The position numbers and the translations under genes are program-made. Shown here piece after piece: positions 9,295 to 17,726 of a stretch of DNA of 64,000 nt. Source of the stretch: Methylobacterium mesophilicum (GTDB taxonomy: Bacteria > Pseudomonadota > Alphaproteobacteria > Rhizobiales > Beijerinckiaceae); assembly GCF_022179445.1 (NCBI RefSeq), contig NZ_BPQU01000012.1, positions 62,001-126,000 on the forward strand, in the 5' to 3' direction. The notes beneath the pieces were generated by a model, which was given only the letters and a program-made list of their open reading frames with translations, was not told where the DNA came from and did not search any database. Position 1 is the stretch's first letter. Every line of letters begins with the position of its first letter.

Positions 9295-10086
9295 TCAAGT
9301 CGCCTGGCCGAGGATCTCCAGGATCGTCCGGCGCAGGCGAATGAGGTCGGGATCGTCCCGGTGACGCGGGTAGGGGGCGTCGACCGGGAGTTCAGCCCGG
9401 ATCGCGGCCGGGCGGTCGCCGAGCACGATCACGCGCTCGGCCAGGATCAGCGCCTCCTCGACATCGTGCGTGACCAGCACGGCCGTGAAGCGCTTCTCCT
9501 GCCAGAGGCGCAGGATCTCGGCCTGCATCGCCAGGCGGGTCAGCGCGTCGAGCTTGCCCAACGGTTCGTCGAGGAGCAGCAGGCGCGGCTCGTTGACCAG
9601 CGCCCGGGCCAAGGCCGCCCGCTGGGCCATCCCTCCGGAAAGCTGGTGCGGATAGGCGTCCGCGAAGCCGGACAGCCCGACGAGCCCCAGGGCCTGCTCG
9701 ATCCGCGCCGCGCGGGCCGCCCGCCCGACGCCCTGGGCCTCGAGCCCGAGCGCCACGTTCCCGCGCACGGTCCGCCAGGGGTAGAGCGTCGGATCCTGGA
9801 AGACGAGCAGGCGGGACGGGTCCAACCCCTCGACCAGCCGGCCGTCGACCGTGATCGCGCCCTCGTCGGGCGGCTCCAGCCCGGCGACGAGCCGCAGCAA
9901 CGTGGACTTGCCGCATCCCGAGGGGCCGAGCAGAGCCACGAACCCGCCCGGCGCGACGCTGAGGCTGACCCGGTCGAGCACCGGCAGGGGCGCGCCGCGG
10001 ATATCGAAGGCGTGGCTCACCGCCTCTGCGTGCAGGCTCGCACCGAGAATCAGGTCCGCCGGTCGTTCCAGCGCGGCGGCTACCAT
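9295..10086 (-). CDS. ABC transporter ATP-binding protein, sulfonate/taurine type (second copy)
   Basis: A 263-residue ATPase with Walker A GPSGCGKST, Q-loop VFQDPTLYPWRTV, signature LSGGMAQRAALARA, Walker B RLLLLDEPLGKLDAL and VTHDVEEA. The LYPW and GKLDALT features match SsuB/TauB proteins. The ATG at 10086 overlaps the last seven bases of the permease gene, so the two are coupled. It completes a second, independent transporter made of the binding protein at 11096-12196 and the permease at 10080-11087. Confidence 0.88.
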   Translation of the reverse strand: MVAAALERPADLILGASLHAEAVSHAFDIRGAPLPVLDRVSLSVAPGGFVALLGPSGCGKSTLLRLVAGLEPPDEGAITVDGRLVEGLDPSRLLVFQDPTLYPWRTVRGNVALGLEAQGVGRAARAARIEQALGLVGLSGFADAYPHQLSGGMAQRAALARALVNEPRLLLLDEPLGKLDALTRLAMQAEILRLWQEKRFTAVLVTHDVEEALILAERVIVLGDRPAAIRAELPVDAPYPRHRDDPDLIRLRRTILEILGQAT

Positions 10087-11087
10087 TGCACCAGCCCCTT
10101 CTGCCAGGCGAGCAGGCGGTCGCGCAGGCGGAACAACAGGGTGATCAGCGACGAGCACATCAGGGCCATCACGATCAGCGCGGCGTACATGTTGGCGTAG
10201 GCCGCCCAACCTTGCGCCCATTGCAGGTACCAGCCGAGACCCGACTTCACGCCGAGCATTTCGGCCACCACCAGAACCGCGAAGGAGCCGCCGAGCCCCA
10301 TGAACAGCCCGACGAAGACGTGCGGCAGCGCCGCCGGGATCGCCACCCGCAGGATCAGGAAGCTGCGCGAGGCGCCGAGCGTCCGCGCCACGTCGAAATA
10401 GGCCTTGTTGACGCCTGCCACCCCGGACCAGGTCAGCACCGTGACCGGGAAGCCGGTGGCCAGAGCGACCAGGAAGGTGCTCGCCGACCACGAGGACGGG
10501 AAGACGAAGAACGCCAGCGGCAGCCACGCGGTCGCCGGGAGCGGGCCGACGAAGCGCAGCACCGGATGCGCCCAGTAGCCCACCGCTTTGGAAGTTCCGA
10601 TGGCGACGCCGAGCACGAAGCCGACGCTCGACCCGATCGCGTAGCCCCCCGCCAGCAGGATCAGCGAGTTCAGCGTGCTGCCACCGAGCTTGGGCCAATC
10701 GTCGAGGAACACCTCCAGGATCGCCTGGGGCGGCGGGAAGAACGGCATCGGCAGGAGATCGAGCTTCGCCGTGACCAGTTCCCAGGCCAGCAAGGCGATG
10801 GCCAGCGCGGCCAGCCACGGGCTCCAATACCGCAGGCGCGCCCCGATTGTGCCGAGCGAGCCGGCGAGGAGGCCCAGCGGCAGCAGCGCCAACCCGATGG
10901 CCGCCGATCCCTGCGCGAAGATGGCCGTCCTCGGGAAGTCGCCCGCTTCGGGCAGCTGCAACGTCAGGCCCGCGAGCGCCAGCCAGGCGAGGCCGGCCAG
11001 GACGATCCGCCAGGGCGGACCAGGGAGGCGCGCGTGTTCGGCGGCGGTGCTGCGCGCGGGCGTCCCGGCGGTGATGCTTCCGGACAT
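10080..11087 (-). CDS. ABC transporter permease, NitT/TauT family, with N-terminal extension
   Basis: A 335-residue permease, about 70 residues longer than the SsuC above. An N-terminal hydrophobic pair (LAWLALAGLTLQL and GSAAIGLALLPLGLLAGSL) precedes the standard permease core starting near YWSPWLAALAIALLAWEL. The core carries PMPFFPPPQAILEVFLDD and the EAA-loop ARTLGASRSFLILRVAIPAALP. It lies 8 bp downstream of its binding-protein gene and overlaps its ATPase gene by 7 bp, so the three form a tight operon. A sulfonate or sulfonate-ester cargo is likely from context. Confidence 0.85.
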   Translation of the reverse strand: MSGSITAGTPARSTAAEHARLPGPPWRIVLAGLAWLALAGLTLQLPEAGDFPRTAIFAQGSAAIGLALLPLGLLAGSLGTIGARLRYWSPWLAALAIALLAWELVTAKLDLLPMPFFPPPQAILEVFLDDWPKLGGSTLNSLILLAGGYAIGSSVGFVLGVAIGTSKAVGYWAHPVLRFVGPLPATAWLPLAFFVFPSSWSASTFLVALATGFPVTVLTWSGVAGVNKAYFDVARTLGASRSFLILRVAIPAALPHVFVGLFMGLGGSFAVLVVAEMLGVKSGLGWYLQWAQGWAAYANMYAALIVMALMCSSLITLLFRLRDRLLAWQKGLVQW

Positions 11088-11095
11088 GAGACGCC

Positions 11096-12196
11096 TCAGC
11101 TCAGCACGTCGGCGTAGATCCGCTCGGCGAACGTCGCCGTATCGGTCGAGCGCTTCAGGACGTTCACCAGCTTCAGTTCATCGCCGTAGAGGGCGAGCTG
11201 CTGCTTGAGCCGGCCGCCCACCGGACTGTCGCCGTGCTGCTGGCTGCGCAGCATCGTGGCGAGATCCTCGATGGATCCCTTGCCGCCGTAGCCGGCGAAC
11301 GCCTTCGCGGCCGCCTCCGGGTTCCCGTGGACGGCGTGGCCGCCCTCCAGGATCGCCCGGGTGAGCGACGCGGCGACCGCCCGGTCGTTGCGCAGCAGGC
11401 TGCCGCGGACCGCCACGACGCAGCAGGTGCGGTCGGCGTATTCCGCCGACAGGTTCGTCGCGATCTCGGTGAAGCGCGGATCCTTCAGCCAGATCCAGGT
11501 GCGCGGGTCGCCGTCGGCCAGGGCCTGCGCCTCACCCTTCTGCACGGCGAGATTCAAGAGGTCCGCCGGGTATTGCCGCCACGCGACGCCGCTGTCGGGG
11601 TCGATCCCGACCTTGGCCAGCTGAAGGCTGAAGAAGTTCTTCGCCGGGCTCGCCTGATCGCTGATCGCGATGGTCTTGCCCTTGAGCGATGCGATGTCGG
11701 TGATGCCGCTGGACCTGTCGGCCAGCAGCCTCAGGCAGCCGCCGTGCAGGCCGGCGGTGATCTTCACGTCGAAACCCTGCTCCAGCGGCTTGAGCCAGCG
11801 CAGGGCCATGCCGATCCCGGCGTCGGCCTTGCCGGTGGCGATAGCCTCCAAGAGGGCTTCCGTAGCCCCGCCGAAATTGACGAATTCGACGTCGAGGCCG
11901 TGCTTGGCGAAGATGCCCTGCTCCTTCGCGAGCGGGGCGGCGGCGGTGCAGATCGCCGTCGCGTTCCAGGCCAGCTTGACCGGCCGCAGCGGGCCCGATG
12001 AAGCTTCGGCCGCCGCGGGCCGGCAGAGCGGACCGGGATCGAACGGCGCGCCGGGTCCGGGCGCCCAGGCCTGGCTCGCGCCCATCCCTAAGCCGAAGGG
12101 GGCCGCCATCGCGGCGGCGCCGGCCCTCAGCACCAGGCGGCGCGAGGGCATCCGGCTGAAAGCTTCGGATCCCGGATCTGACGGGTCGTCAATCAT
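11096..12196 (-). CDS. NMT1/SsuA-like substrate-binding protein with Tat-type signal
   Basis: A 366-residue binding protein. The ATG at 12196 is chosen; the frame stays open upstream but that part looks non-coding. Residues 16-45 contain SRRLVLRAGAAAMAAPFGLG, a twin-arginine-like signal, then a long linker before the domain starts at PVKLAWNATAICTAAAPLAKEQGIF. Further family blocks are KHGLDVEFVNFGGATEALLE and GKADAGIGMALRWLKPLEQG. It heads the second transporter operon. Two palindromes at 12354-12396 lie about 160 bp upstream of its start and are candidate operators. Confidence 0.82.
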   Translation of the reverse strand: MIDDPSDPGSEAFSRMPSRRLVLRAGAAAMAAPFGLGMGASQAWAPGPGAPFDPGPLCRPAAAEASSGPLRPVKLAWNATAICTAAAPLAKEQGIFAKHGLDVEFVNFGGATEALLEAIATGKADAGIGMALRWLKPLEQGFDVKITAGLHGGCLRLLADRSSGITDIASLKGKTIAISDQASPAKNFFSLQLAKVGIDPDSGVAWRQYPADLLNLAVQKGEAQALADGDPRTWIWLKDPRFTEIATNLSAEYADRTCCVVAVRGSLLRNDRAVAASLTRAILEGGHAVHGNPEAAAKAFAGYGGKGSIEDLATMLRSQQHGDSPVGGRLKQQLALYGDELKLVNVLKRSTDTATFAERIYADVLS

Positions 12197-12353
12197 CGCA
12201 CGTCTCCGGGCCGCGCGACCGCGCGGTAGGCTGGGCCGACGCAGGACGTGGCCCGACCGCGCGGCCGAGCACATCGTGCATCCTGAATTTGGGTGACTGA
12301 TCCGTCGAGGGATCAATGGATCGAATATTCAATCGGATCGAAGCCGAGTCAAC

Positions 12354-12396
12354 GAAAGCGTTTTCTGATCTTTTCGTGGAGTCGAAAACGTTTTTC
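12354..12396. promoter_or_regulatory. Pair of LacI-family-like palindromes
   Basis: Two similar palindromic boxes sit in the AT-richer gap upstream of the 11096-12196 transporter operon: GAAAGCGTTTTC at 12354-12365 and GAAAACGTTTTTC at 12384-12396. Their centres are 30 bp apart, about three helical turns. Central CG with flanking GAAA/TTTC resembles LacI/GalR-type operators. The identity of any regulator is unknown and none is encoded nearby. Confidence 0.4.
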
Positions 12397-12455
12397 GCTT
12401 GCTTGCCCGAGAGACGAGGATGATCTCCAGCGCCGCCCCGCGGCGGCGGCCGACG

Positions 12456-13691
12456 TCAGGCGGTGCCGACGCGATACTGGCGCGGCGGCTCGGTGCCGTT
12501 CACCGCAAAGGCGCCGACGATCCGGTCCCGGTAGATCCGAGGGTTGTGCGACGCGATGGTGCGGGCGTTGCGCCAGTAGCGGTCGAGGCCGAGCCCCTGC
12601 TTCACCGCCGAGGCGCCCAGCGCATCGAACAGGATCGTGGTCGCCTCCAGCACGAGGTTGGTGACCACGGTCACCGCCTGGTTGACCTCGACGTCGGCGA
12701 GCGCCGTGGCGCGCTCGGCCTGCGCCTCGGTCCCCCGGCCACCCGCGTCGCGGTGCAGCTCATAGGCGCGCTGCAGGGCCTCGGCCGCCTTCAGCGCCAC
12801 CGCGCCGGCCGCGTAGGCGTTGCCGCGCACCCGGCCGACCACGGCCAGGATCTGCGGATCCTCGGCGGTCCGTCCGGCATTGCCGTGGCTGTAGACGCGG
12901 GTCCGCTCGGCAACGAGACGCCCGACATCCTCGGCGGCGGCGCGCCCGATCCCGGCGAGCGTCGCCAGGTGGACGAGCTGGAAGAACGCCATCGCGTAGG
13001 GGAAACGGGCCGGATCGGGCTTGATCAGGTCGGGCGGCAGGACGACGTCGTCGAACCGGATCGTGCCGCTCGCGGTGAGCGCCTGGCCGAACCCGTCCCA
13101 GTCGTCGACGATCTCGACGCCGGGCGCCCCGGTCGGGACAGCCGCCACCAGGGCCGCCCCGTCCTCGTCATCGGCCGAGAGATGGATGTAGTCCGCGAAC
13201 AGGGAGCCGGTGGTGTAGAATTTTCTGCCCGACACGACCCGCTCGGCACCCCGCCGACGGACCACGGTGTCGAACTGGCCGACCTTGGCGGGGCCGGTCT
13301 CGGAGACACCGCTGCCCACGGTCTCGCCGGCGGCGATCCTGGCGATCCAGCGGGCGCGCCAGTCCGGCGCCGTCGAGCCGAGCACGTCCTCGGTGAAGCC
13401 GAAATGGGCGCGCAGGGCGTTGGTGACGTTGGAATCGGCCTGCGACAGCTCGATCAGCAGGTTGAACAGCTCCGGCAGGCTGGCCCCATGGCCGCCGGCC
13501 TCGACCGGCAGGCGCAACGTGGTGAAGCCGACTTCCTTCAGCCACCCGATCTCGGCATGCGGCAGACGGTGCGCGCGATCGCGCTCGACCGCCGTGGCGC
13601 GGATCTCGGCGAAGGTGGGCCGGAAGCGCCCGGCCAGATCCTCGTAGCGCTCGCTCGGGCCAGCGCCCCAACCCGCATCCCACTGCGCCAT
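12456..13691 (-). CDS. Acyl-CoA-dehydrogenase-fold flavoprotein (DszC/SfnB-like)
   Basis: A 411-residue protein with the ACAD architecture: an N-terminal helical domain (LKEVGFTTLRLPVEAGGHGAS), a middle beta domain (GSGVSETGPAKVGQ, RVVSGRKFYTTGSLFADYI) and a C-terminal four-helix domain. The GRKFYTTGS block and lack of an evident acyl-CoA dehydrogenase catalytic glutamate region suit the FMNH2-dependent monooxygenase branch (DszC, SfnB/SfnC), which attacks organosulfur compounds. The ATG at 13691 is preferred to an upstream start at 13730. It sits among sulfonate transporters and LLM monooxygenases, which supports a sulfur-scavenging role; the substrate is inferred. Confidence 0.8.
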   Translation of the reverse strand: MAQWDAGWGAGPSERYEDLAGRFRPTFAEIRATAVERDRAHRLPHAEIGWLKEVGFTTLRLPVEAGGHGASLPELFNLLIELSQADSNVTNALRAHFGFTEDVLGSTAPDWRARWIARIAAGETVGSGVSETGPAKVGQFDTVVRRRGAERVVSGRKFYTTGSLFADYIHLSADDEDGAALVAAVPTGAPGVEIVDDWDGFGQALTASGTIRFDDVVLPPDLIKPDPARFPYAMAFFQLVHLATLAGIGRAAAEDVGRLVAERTRVYSHGNAGRTAEDPQILAVVGRVRGNAYAAGAVALKAAEALQRAYELHRDAGGRGTEAQAERATALADVEVNQAVTVVTNLVLEATTILFDALGASAVKQGLGLDRYWRNARTIASHNPRIYRDRIVGAFAVNGTEPPRQYRVGTA

Positions 13692-14013
13692 CGCCTGAAG
13701 CTTTCCACATTGATCGTCGCTGCCGAACACCCGCAGGATCCCGGCGCGAGACCTATGGATTCGCCAAGTCGGGCCGCGATCTCAAGATGCTGCACGGGAA
13801 AAACGACAGCGTGCAGTCGATTTGGAAGCACTACCTCATTGGGAATGCCCGCCTGAATAGATGTTCTTTCAGAGCAGCCCAATAGAAAACAAAGTTTCGG
13901 TTGACCCGACGTCGTGTTCGCATACCCTCCGGACTTCGTTCTCTTAGGCGCCGCACGGCCTCGTTCAGGGTGCGCGGCCCTGGCCCCTTCCGAAAGCAAG
14001 CCATGTCGACACC
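13692..14013. other. Divergent intergenic region
   Basis: This 322-bp gap separates the minus-strand DszC/SfnB-like gene from the plus-strand monooxygenase gene and must hold both promoters. A TTGACC at 13901-13906 could be a -35 box toward the plus strand, but no good -10 sits at 16-18 bp. I see no RNA gene or convincing small gene. Confidence 0.4.
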
Positions 14014-15414
14014 ATGACGACACCTCGCGAACTGCGGCTGAACGCCTTCCAGATGGCTGCACCCGGTCATACCTGGGCCGGCCTATGGCGCCATCCCCGA
14101 GACACCAGCGCCGCCTACAACACGCTGGATTACTGGATCGACCTCGCCCGGACGGCCGAGCGGGGCCTGTTCGACGGTGTATTCCTGGCCGACGTGATCG
14201 GCCAATACGACGTGTACGGCGGCGGTGTTGAGACCGCGCTCGCCCGCGCCGCACAGGCCCCCAGTATCGACCCGTTCCTGGTCGTGCCGGCCATGGCACA
14301 GGCGACGCGCCATCTCGGCTTCGGCGTCACCGCGAACCTCACCTACGAGCACCCCTTCACCTTCACCCGGCGGATCTCAACCCTCGACCACCTCACCGGA
14401 GGCAGGGTCGGGTGGAATATCGTGACCGGTTATCTGGAGAGCGGTGCCCGCGGCATGGGCCAACCGGAAGCGCGGGCGCATGACGACCGCTACGACGCGG
14501 GCGAGGATTTCCTGGAGGCGTCCTACAAGCTGTGGGAAGGCAGCTGGGAGGAGGGCGCGGTGCGCCGCGACCGGATCGGGGGCGTGTTCACGGATCCGTC
14601 CCGGGTCCATCGTGTGCTTCACGAGGGCCCCTATTACCGGGTTGATGGACGCCATCTCAGCGAGCCGTCGCCGCAGCGTACGCCGGTGCTCTACCAAGCC
14701 GGCACCTCCGCCCGGGGGCGACAGTTCGCGGCCCGACATGCGGAGGCGATCTTCCTGAACGGCCACACGCCGGCCGTCGCCGGGAAGGCGGTCCGCAGCA
14801 TCCGTGAGGCCGCCCGGGACGCTGGTCGGGACCCCTACGATATCCGCATGTTCATTGGCGCCACGGTGATCGTCGCCCCGACGCGGGCTGAAGCGCTCGA
14901 CCTACGCGATGCGTATGCCCACTACATTGACCGCGAAGGCCAGCTCGCCCTGGTGTCCGGTTGGACCGGAATCGATCTCGCCGGCCTACGGCCCGACGAG
15001 CCTTTCGCGTATCAGAAGACCAACGCCATGCAGTCTCTGGTGGAGAATCTTACGGCTCCGGGCGAGCGACCGTTCACCCCGGCCGACTTCGCCGCATTCG
15101 GCCCGCGCGGGGCGCGGGCGCCGTTCATCGTGGGCTCCCCCTCCGAGGTGGCCGACACGCTGCTCGAATGGGTGCGGGAAGCCGATATCGACGGGTTCAA
15201 CCTCACACGGGCCGTGGCACCCGAGACGCTGGAGGCCTTCGTCGATTTGGTCGTGCCGGAGCTTCAATCCCGCGGGGTGTTCAAGACCGCCTATCGAGAC
15301 GGGACCTTGCGGGAGAAGTTGTTCCCCGGCTCCGGCCCGCATCTGAAGTCCAGTCATCCGGGCGCCGCCTTCAAGGTCGGACCGGGAGCCAGGGACGTGC
15401 GCCAAGCCTCCTGA
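14014..15414 (+). CDS. LLM flavin-dependent monooxygenase, NtaA/SnaA/DszA family
   Basis: A 466-residue FMNH2-dependent monooxygenase of the bacterial luciferase-like superfamily. Family hallmarks include LNAFQMAAPGHTWAGLW, YWIDLARTAERGLFDGVFLADV, NLTYEHPFTFTRRISTLDHL, GRVGWNIVTGYLESGARGMG and VLYQAGTSARGRQFAARHAE. Relatives oxidise nitrilotriacetate, dibenzothiophene sulfone or other sulfones using FMNH2 from a separate reductase; no reductase gene is present in this window. A solitary MetQ-type binding protein gene follows after 22 bp, so the enzyme and receptor are probably co-transcribed and may share a substrate. Confidence 0.88.
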   Translation: MTTPRELRLNAFQMAAPGHTWAGLWRHPRDTSAAYNTLDYWIDLARTAERGLFDGVFLADVIGQYDVYGGGVETALARAAQAPSIDPFLVVPAMAQATRHLGFGVTANLTYEHPFTFTRRISTLDHLTGGRVGWNIVTGYLESGARGMGQPEARAHDDRYDAGEDFLEASYKLWEGSWEEGAVRRDRIGGVFTDPSRVHRVLHEGPYYRVDGRHLSEPSPQRTPVLYQAGTSARGRQFAARHAEAIFLNGHTPAVAGKAVRSIREAARDAGRDPYDIRMFIGATVIVAPTRAEALDLRDAYAHYIDREGQLALVSGWTGIDLAGLRPDEPFAYQKTNAMQSLVENLTAPGERPFTPADFAAFGPRGARAPFIVGSPSEVADTLLEWVREADIDGFNLTRAVAPETLEAFVDLVVPELQSRGVFKTAYRDGTLREKLFPGSGPHLKSSHPGAAFKVGPGARDVRQAS

Positions 15415-15436
15415 ACCCGCCACGAGCCGACACACC

Positions 15437-16231
15437 ATGAGCCGTAATCGAACACGCCGCGCAGTGCTGGGCATAATGGCCGGCCTTCTAGCCGCCGCCC
15501 CGGCCAAGGCCGAAAAGCCTCTGCGGATCGGCACCACCGCCGGTCCAATCGGCCAGACCCTCGCCTTCGCGGCAGACCTGGCGCGCAAACGGGGGCAGGC
15601 GGTGGAGATCGTCGAGTTTACCGACTGGGTTACGCCAAACGAGGCTGTGACCGATGGCAGCCTCGACGCCAACCTGTTCCAGCACGTGCCCTTCCTGCAA
15701 TCCACGATCAAGGCGCGGGGCTATCGACTCTTGCCCGTGGCTGGCGCCTTCGTTCTGCCGGTCGGTCTCTTCTCGAAACGTGTGACACGCTTGGATGCGG
15801 TACCCGACGGGGCGAGCGTCGCCATCGCCAACGATCCGGTCAACGCCGCGCGCGGCTTGCACCTGCTCGAGAAAGCAGGTCTGCTTAAGCTGAACCCTGG
15901 CAGCGGCGACGATGCCTCGGTGGCCGATATCGTGGCGAATCCGAAGGGTCTCCGCATTTTGGAACTCGACGCCGCACAGCTGCCGCGCGCACTCGACGAC
16001 GTGACCCTGGCGCAGGTAAGCTTTACCTACCTGTTCGCGTCCGGAGGCGACCCCAGCACCGCTCTGATCACCGACGGGTCCGGTAACAAGCACTACACGG
16101 TGAGCTTCGTCGCCCGGCCCGAAAACCGGGACGAACCCAGGCTCGCGGCCTTCATCGCGACGTTCCGGTCCCCGGAGGTGAAAGCCTATATCGAGACCAC
16201 CTTCCGGGGATTCTTCGAGCCTGTGTGGTAG
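15437..16231 (+). CDS. Solitary MetQ/NlpA-type substrate-binding protein
   Basis: A 264-residue protein with signal peptide MSRNRTRRAVLGIMAGLLAA, including a twin-arginine-like TRRAVLG and no lipobox cysteine. The mature part has MetQ family blocks: LRIGTTAGPIGQTL, VEFTDWVTPNEAV, DANLFQHVPFL, VAIANDPVNAARGL and RILELDAAQLPRALDDV. It has no permease or ATPase of its own; the MetNI genes are convergent a few bases away. It follows the monooxygenase gene by 22 bp. It may deliver a thioether or other organosulfur compound to MetNI rather than methionine. Confidence 0.85.
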   Translation: MSRNRTRRAVLGIMAGLLAAAPAKAEKPLRIGTTAGPIGQTLAFAADLARKRGQAVEIVEFTDWVTPNEAVTDGSLDANLFQHVPFLQSTIKARGYRLLPVAGAFVLPVGLFSKRVTRLDAVPDGASVAIANDPVNAARGLHLLEKAGLLKLNPGSGDDASVADIVANPKGLRILELDAAQLPRALDDVTLAQVSFTYLFASGGDPSTALITDGSGNKHYTVSFVARPENRDEPRLAAFIATFRSPEVKAYIETTFRGFFEPVW

Positions 16232-16237
16232 CGCCCG

Positions 16238-17017
16238 CTACCAGCTCGGCAGCACGGTGCTGCCGAACGTCTTCTCGATGAACGCCTTGACCTCGGGGCT
16301 GCGGTAGCTGTCCACGAGCGCCTTCACCCAGGGCTGGTCGCGGTCGGCCTCGCGGACCGCCAGGAGGTTGACGTAGGGGCCCTTCGGCTCCTCCTTCAGG
16401 ATCGCGTCCGAGGGCTTCAGGCCGGCGGGCGTGGCGAAGTTGGTGTTCACCGCGGCGGCGTCGACATCGTCCAGGGACCGGGGCGTCTGCGCCGCGTCGA
16501 CCTCGATGAACCGGAGCTTGCGCGGGTTCTCGACGATGTCGGCCACCGTCGGCTTGAACCCGGTGCCGGCTTTCAGCTTGATCACGCCCTTGTCCTGCAG
16601 GAGGAGCAGCGAGCGTCCGCCATTGGTCGGGTCGTTCTGGATCGCCACCGTGCCGCCGGTCGGCACCGCGTCGAAGGTCTTGTGGCGCTTCGAGTAGATC
16701 CCGAGCGGGAAGTTCACCGTCGTGGCGACGGCGACGATCTTGTAGCCGCGATCGGCCTTCTGATTGTCGAGGAAGGGCTGGTTCTGGAACGAGTTCGCCT
16801 CGATCTCGCCGGCCGAGAGCGCCTCGTTCGGCACCACGTAGTCCGAGAACTCGATGATCTGCAGGTCGAGGCCGTTGCGCGCCGCGACGGGTTTCGCCGC
16901 CTCGAGGATCTGCCCGTGCGGCCCCGGCGTCGCGCCGATGCGGACACGCTTCAGGGCCTCCGCGTGCCCGATACCGGGCATCACGAGGAGGGCGGCAAGC
17001 ACCAGGCGACGCAACAT
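16238..17017 (-). CDS. metQ: Methionine-type ABC transporter substrate-binding protein
   Basis: A 259-residue MetQ homologue with signal peptide MLRRLVLAALLVMPGIGHAEA and no lipobox cysteine. Typical blocks are RVRIGATPGPHGQILEA, EFSDYVVPNEALSAGEIEANSFQNQPFL (shown here in two overlapping parts: EFSDYVVPNEAL and EANSFQNQPFL) and VAIQNDPTNGGRSLLLL. It is the last gene of a metN-metI-metQ run, 43 bp after metI. It ends six bases from the convergent solitary MetQ gene. A perfect 19-base palindrome at 16247-16265 lies within its last codons. Confidence 0.88.
   Translation of the reverse strand: MLRRLVLAALLVMPGIGHAEALKRVRIGATPGPHGQILEAAKPVAARNGLDLQIIEFSDYVVPNEALSAGEIEANSFQNQPFLDNQKADRGYKIVAVATTVNFPLGIYSKRHKTFDAVPTGGTVAIQNDPTNGGRSLLLLQDKGVIKLKAGTGFKPTVADIVENPRKLRFIEVDAAQTPRSLDDVDAAAVNTNFATPAGLKPSDAILKEEPKGPYVNLLAVREADRDQPWVKALVDSYRSPEVKAFIEKTFGSTVLPSW
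16247..16265. repeat. Perfect 19-base palindrome between convergent genes
   Basis: CGGCAGCACGGTGCTGCCG is perfectly self-complementary around one central base (nine-bp arms). It lies inside the 3' end of metQ, 16 bases after the convergent gene's stop. No T-run follows on either strand, so a rho-independent terminator is not supported, although the hairpin could still protect or separate the two mRNA ends. Confidence 0.5.
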
Positions 17018-17060
17018 GGCGGACGATCTCGCGATTTCGGGGCCGAACGTTCGATGCGGA

Positions 17061-17726
17061 TCAGCTCTGGCGGTGGCGCCGGTTGAGGCGGCGCGCCAGG
17101 CGCTCGCCCGCAGTCTGGAACACCTGCACGAGCACGATCAGGACGACCACGACCGCCAGCATCATGTCGGGCCGGAAGCGCTGGTAGCCGTAGCGGATGC
17201 CGAGATCGCCGAGCCCGCCGCCGCCGACCGCGCCGGCCATGGCCGAGTAGCCGACCAGCGATACCACCGCGAGGGTGAGCCCCAGGACGATGCCGGGCAG
17301 CGCCTCGGGGATCAGCACCTTGCGGATGATCTGCGCCGGGCTCGCCCCGAACGCCCGGGCGGCCTCGACCAGACCGTGATCGACCTCGCGGATCGCCGCC
17401 TCGACCAGCCGCGCGATGTAGGGTGTGGCCGCCACCGTCAGCGGCACGCTGGCGGCATAGGTACCGATCGAGGTGCCGGCCACCAGGCGGGTGAACGGGA
17501 TGATCGCCACGACCAGGATGATGAAGGGCGTCGAGCGCGTCGCGTTGACGATCACCCCGAGGGCGGCGTTGAGCGCGGGCGCCGCCAGCAGCTCGCCGCG
17601 CTGGCTCGTCGCGAGGAACACCCCCAGCGGCAGGCCGAACAGCGTGCCGATGGCGGCGGCGAGCGCCACCATGGTCAGCGTGTCGGCGGTGGCCTGGACA
17701 AAAAGGTTGATGAGTTCAGGCGACAC
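17061..17726 (-). CDS. metI: Methionine-type ABC transporter permease
   Basis: A 221-residue permease with five or six membrane segments and the MetI signatures NATRSTPFIILVVAIIPF, EVDHGLVEAARAFGASPAQI (EAA loop) and GAVGGGGLGDLGIRYGYQRF. The GTG at 17726 is preferred because AGGGGG lies seven bases upstream and the length then matches the family (about 217 residues); a TTG at 17744 is an alternative. The start overlaps the end of metN, indicating coupling. Confidence 0.9.
   Translation of the reverse strand: MSPELINLFVQATADTLTMVALAAAIGTLFGLPLGVFLATSQRGELLAAPALNAALGVIVNATRSTPFIILVVAIIPFTRLVAGTSIGTYAASVPLTVAATPYIARLVEAAIREVDHGLVEAARAFGASPAQIIRKVLIPEALPGIVLGLTLAVVSLVGYSAMAGAVGGGGLGDLGIRYGYQRFRPDMMLAVVVVLIVLVQVFQTAGERLARRLNRRHRQS

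Noticed and set aside
13753..13859. A protein-like plus-strand stretch (YGFAKSGRDLKMLHGKN) in the divergent gap
   Set aside because: There is no good start codon or domain, and it ends after about 35 codons. It may be a fragment, but the evidence is too weak to call.
13901..13929. TTGACC as -35 box for the monooxygenase operon
   Set aside because: No acceptable -10 box at 16-18 bases.
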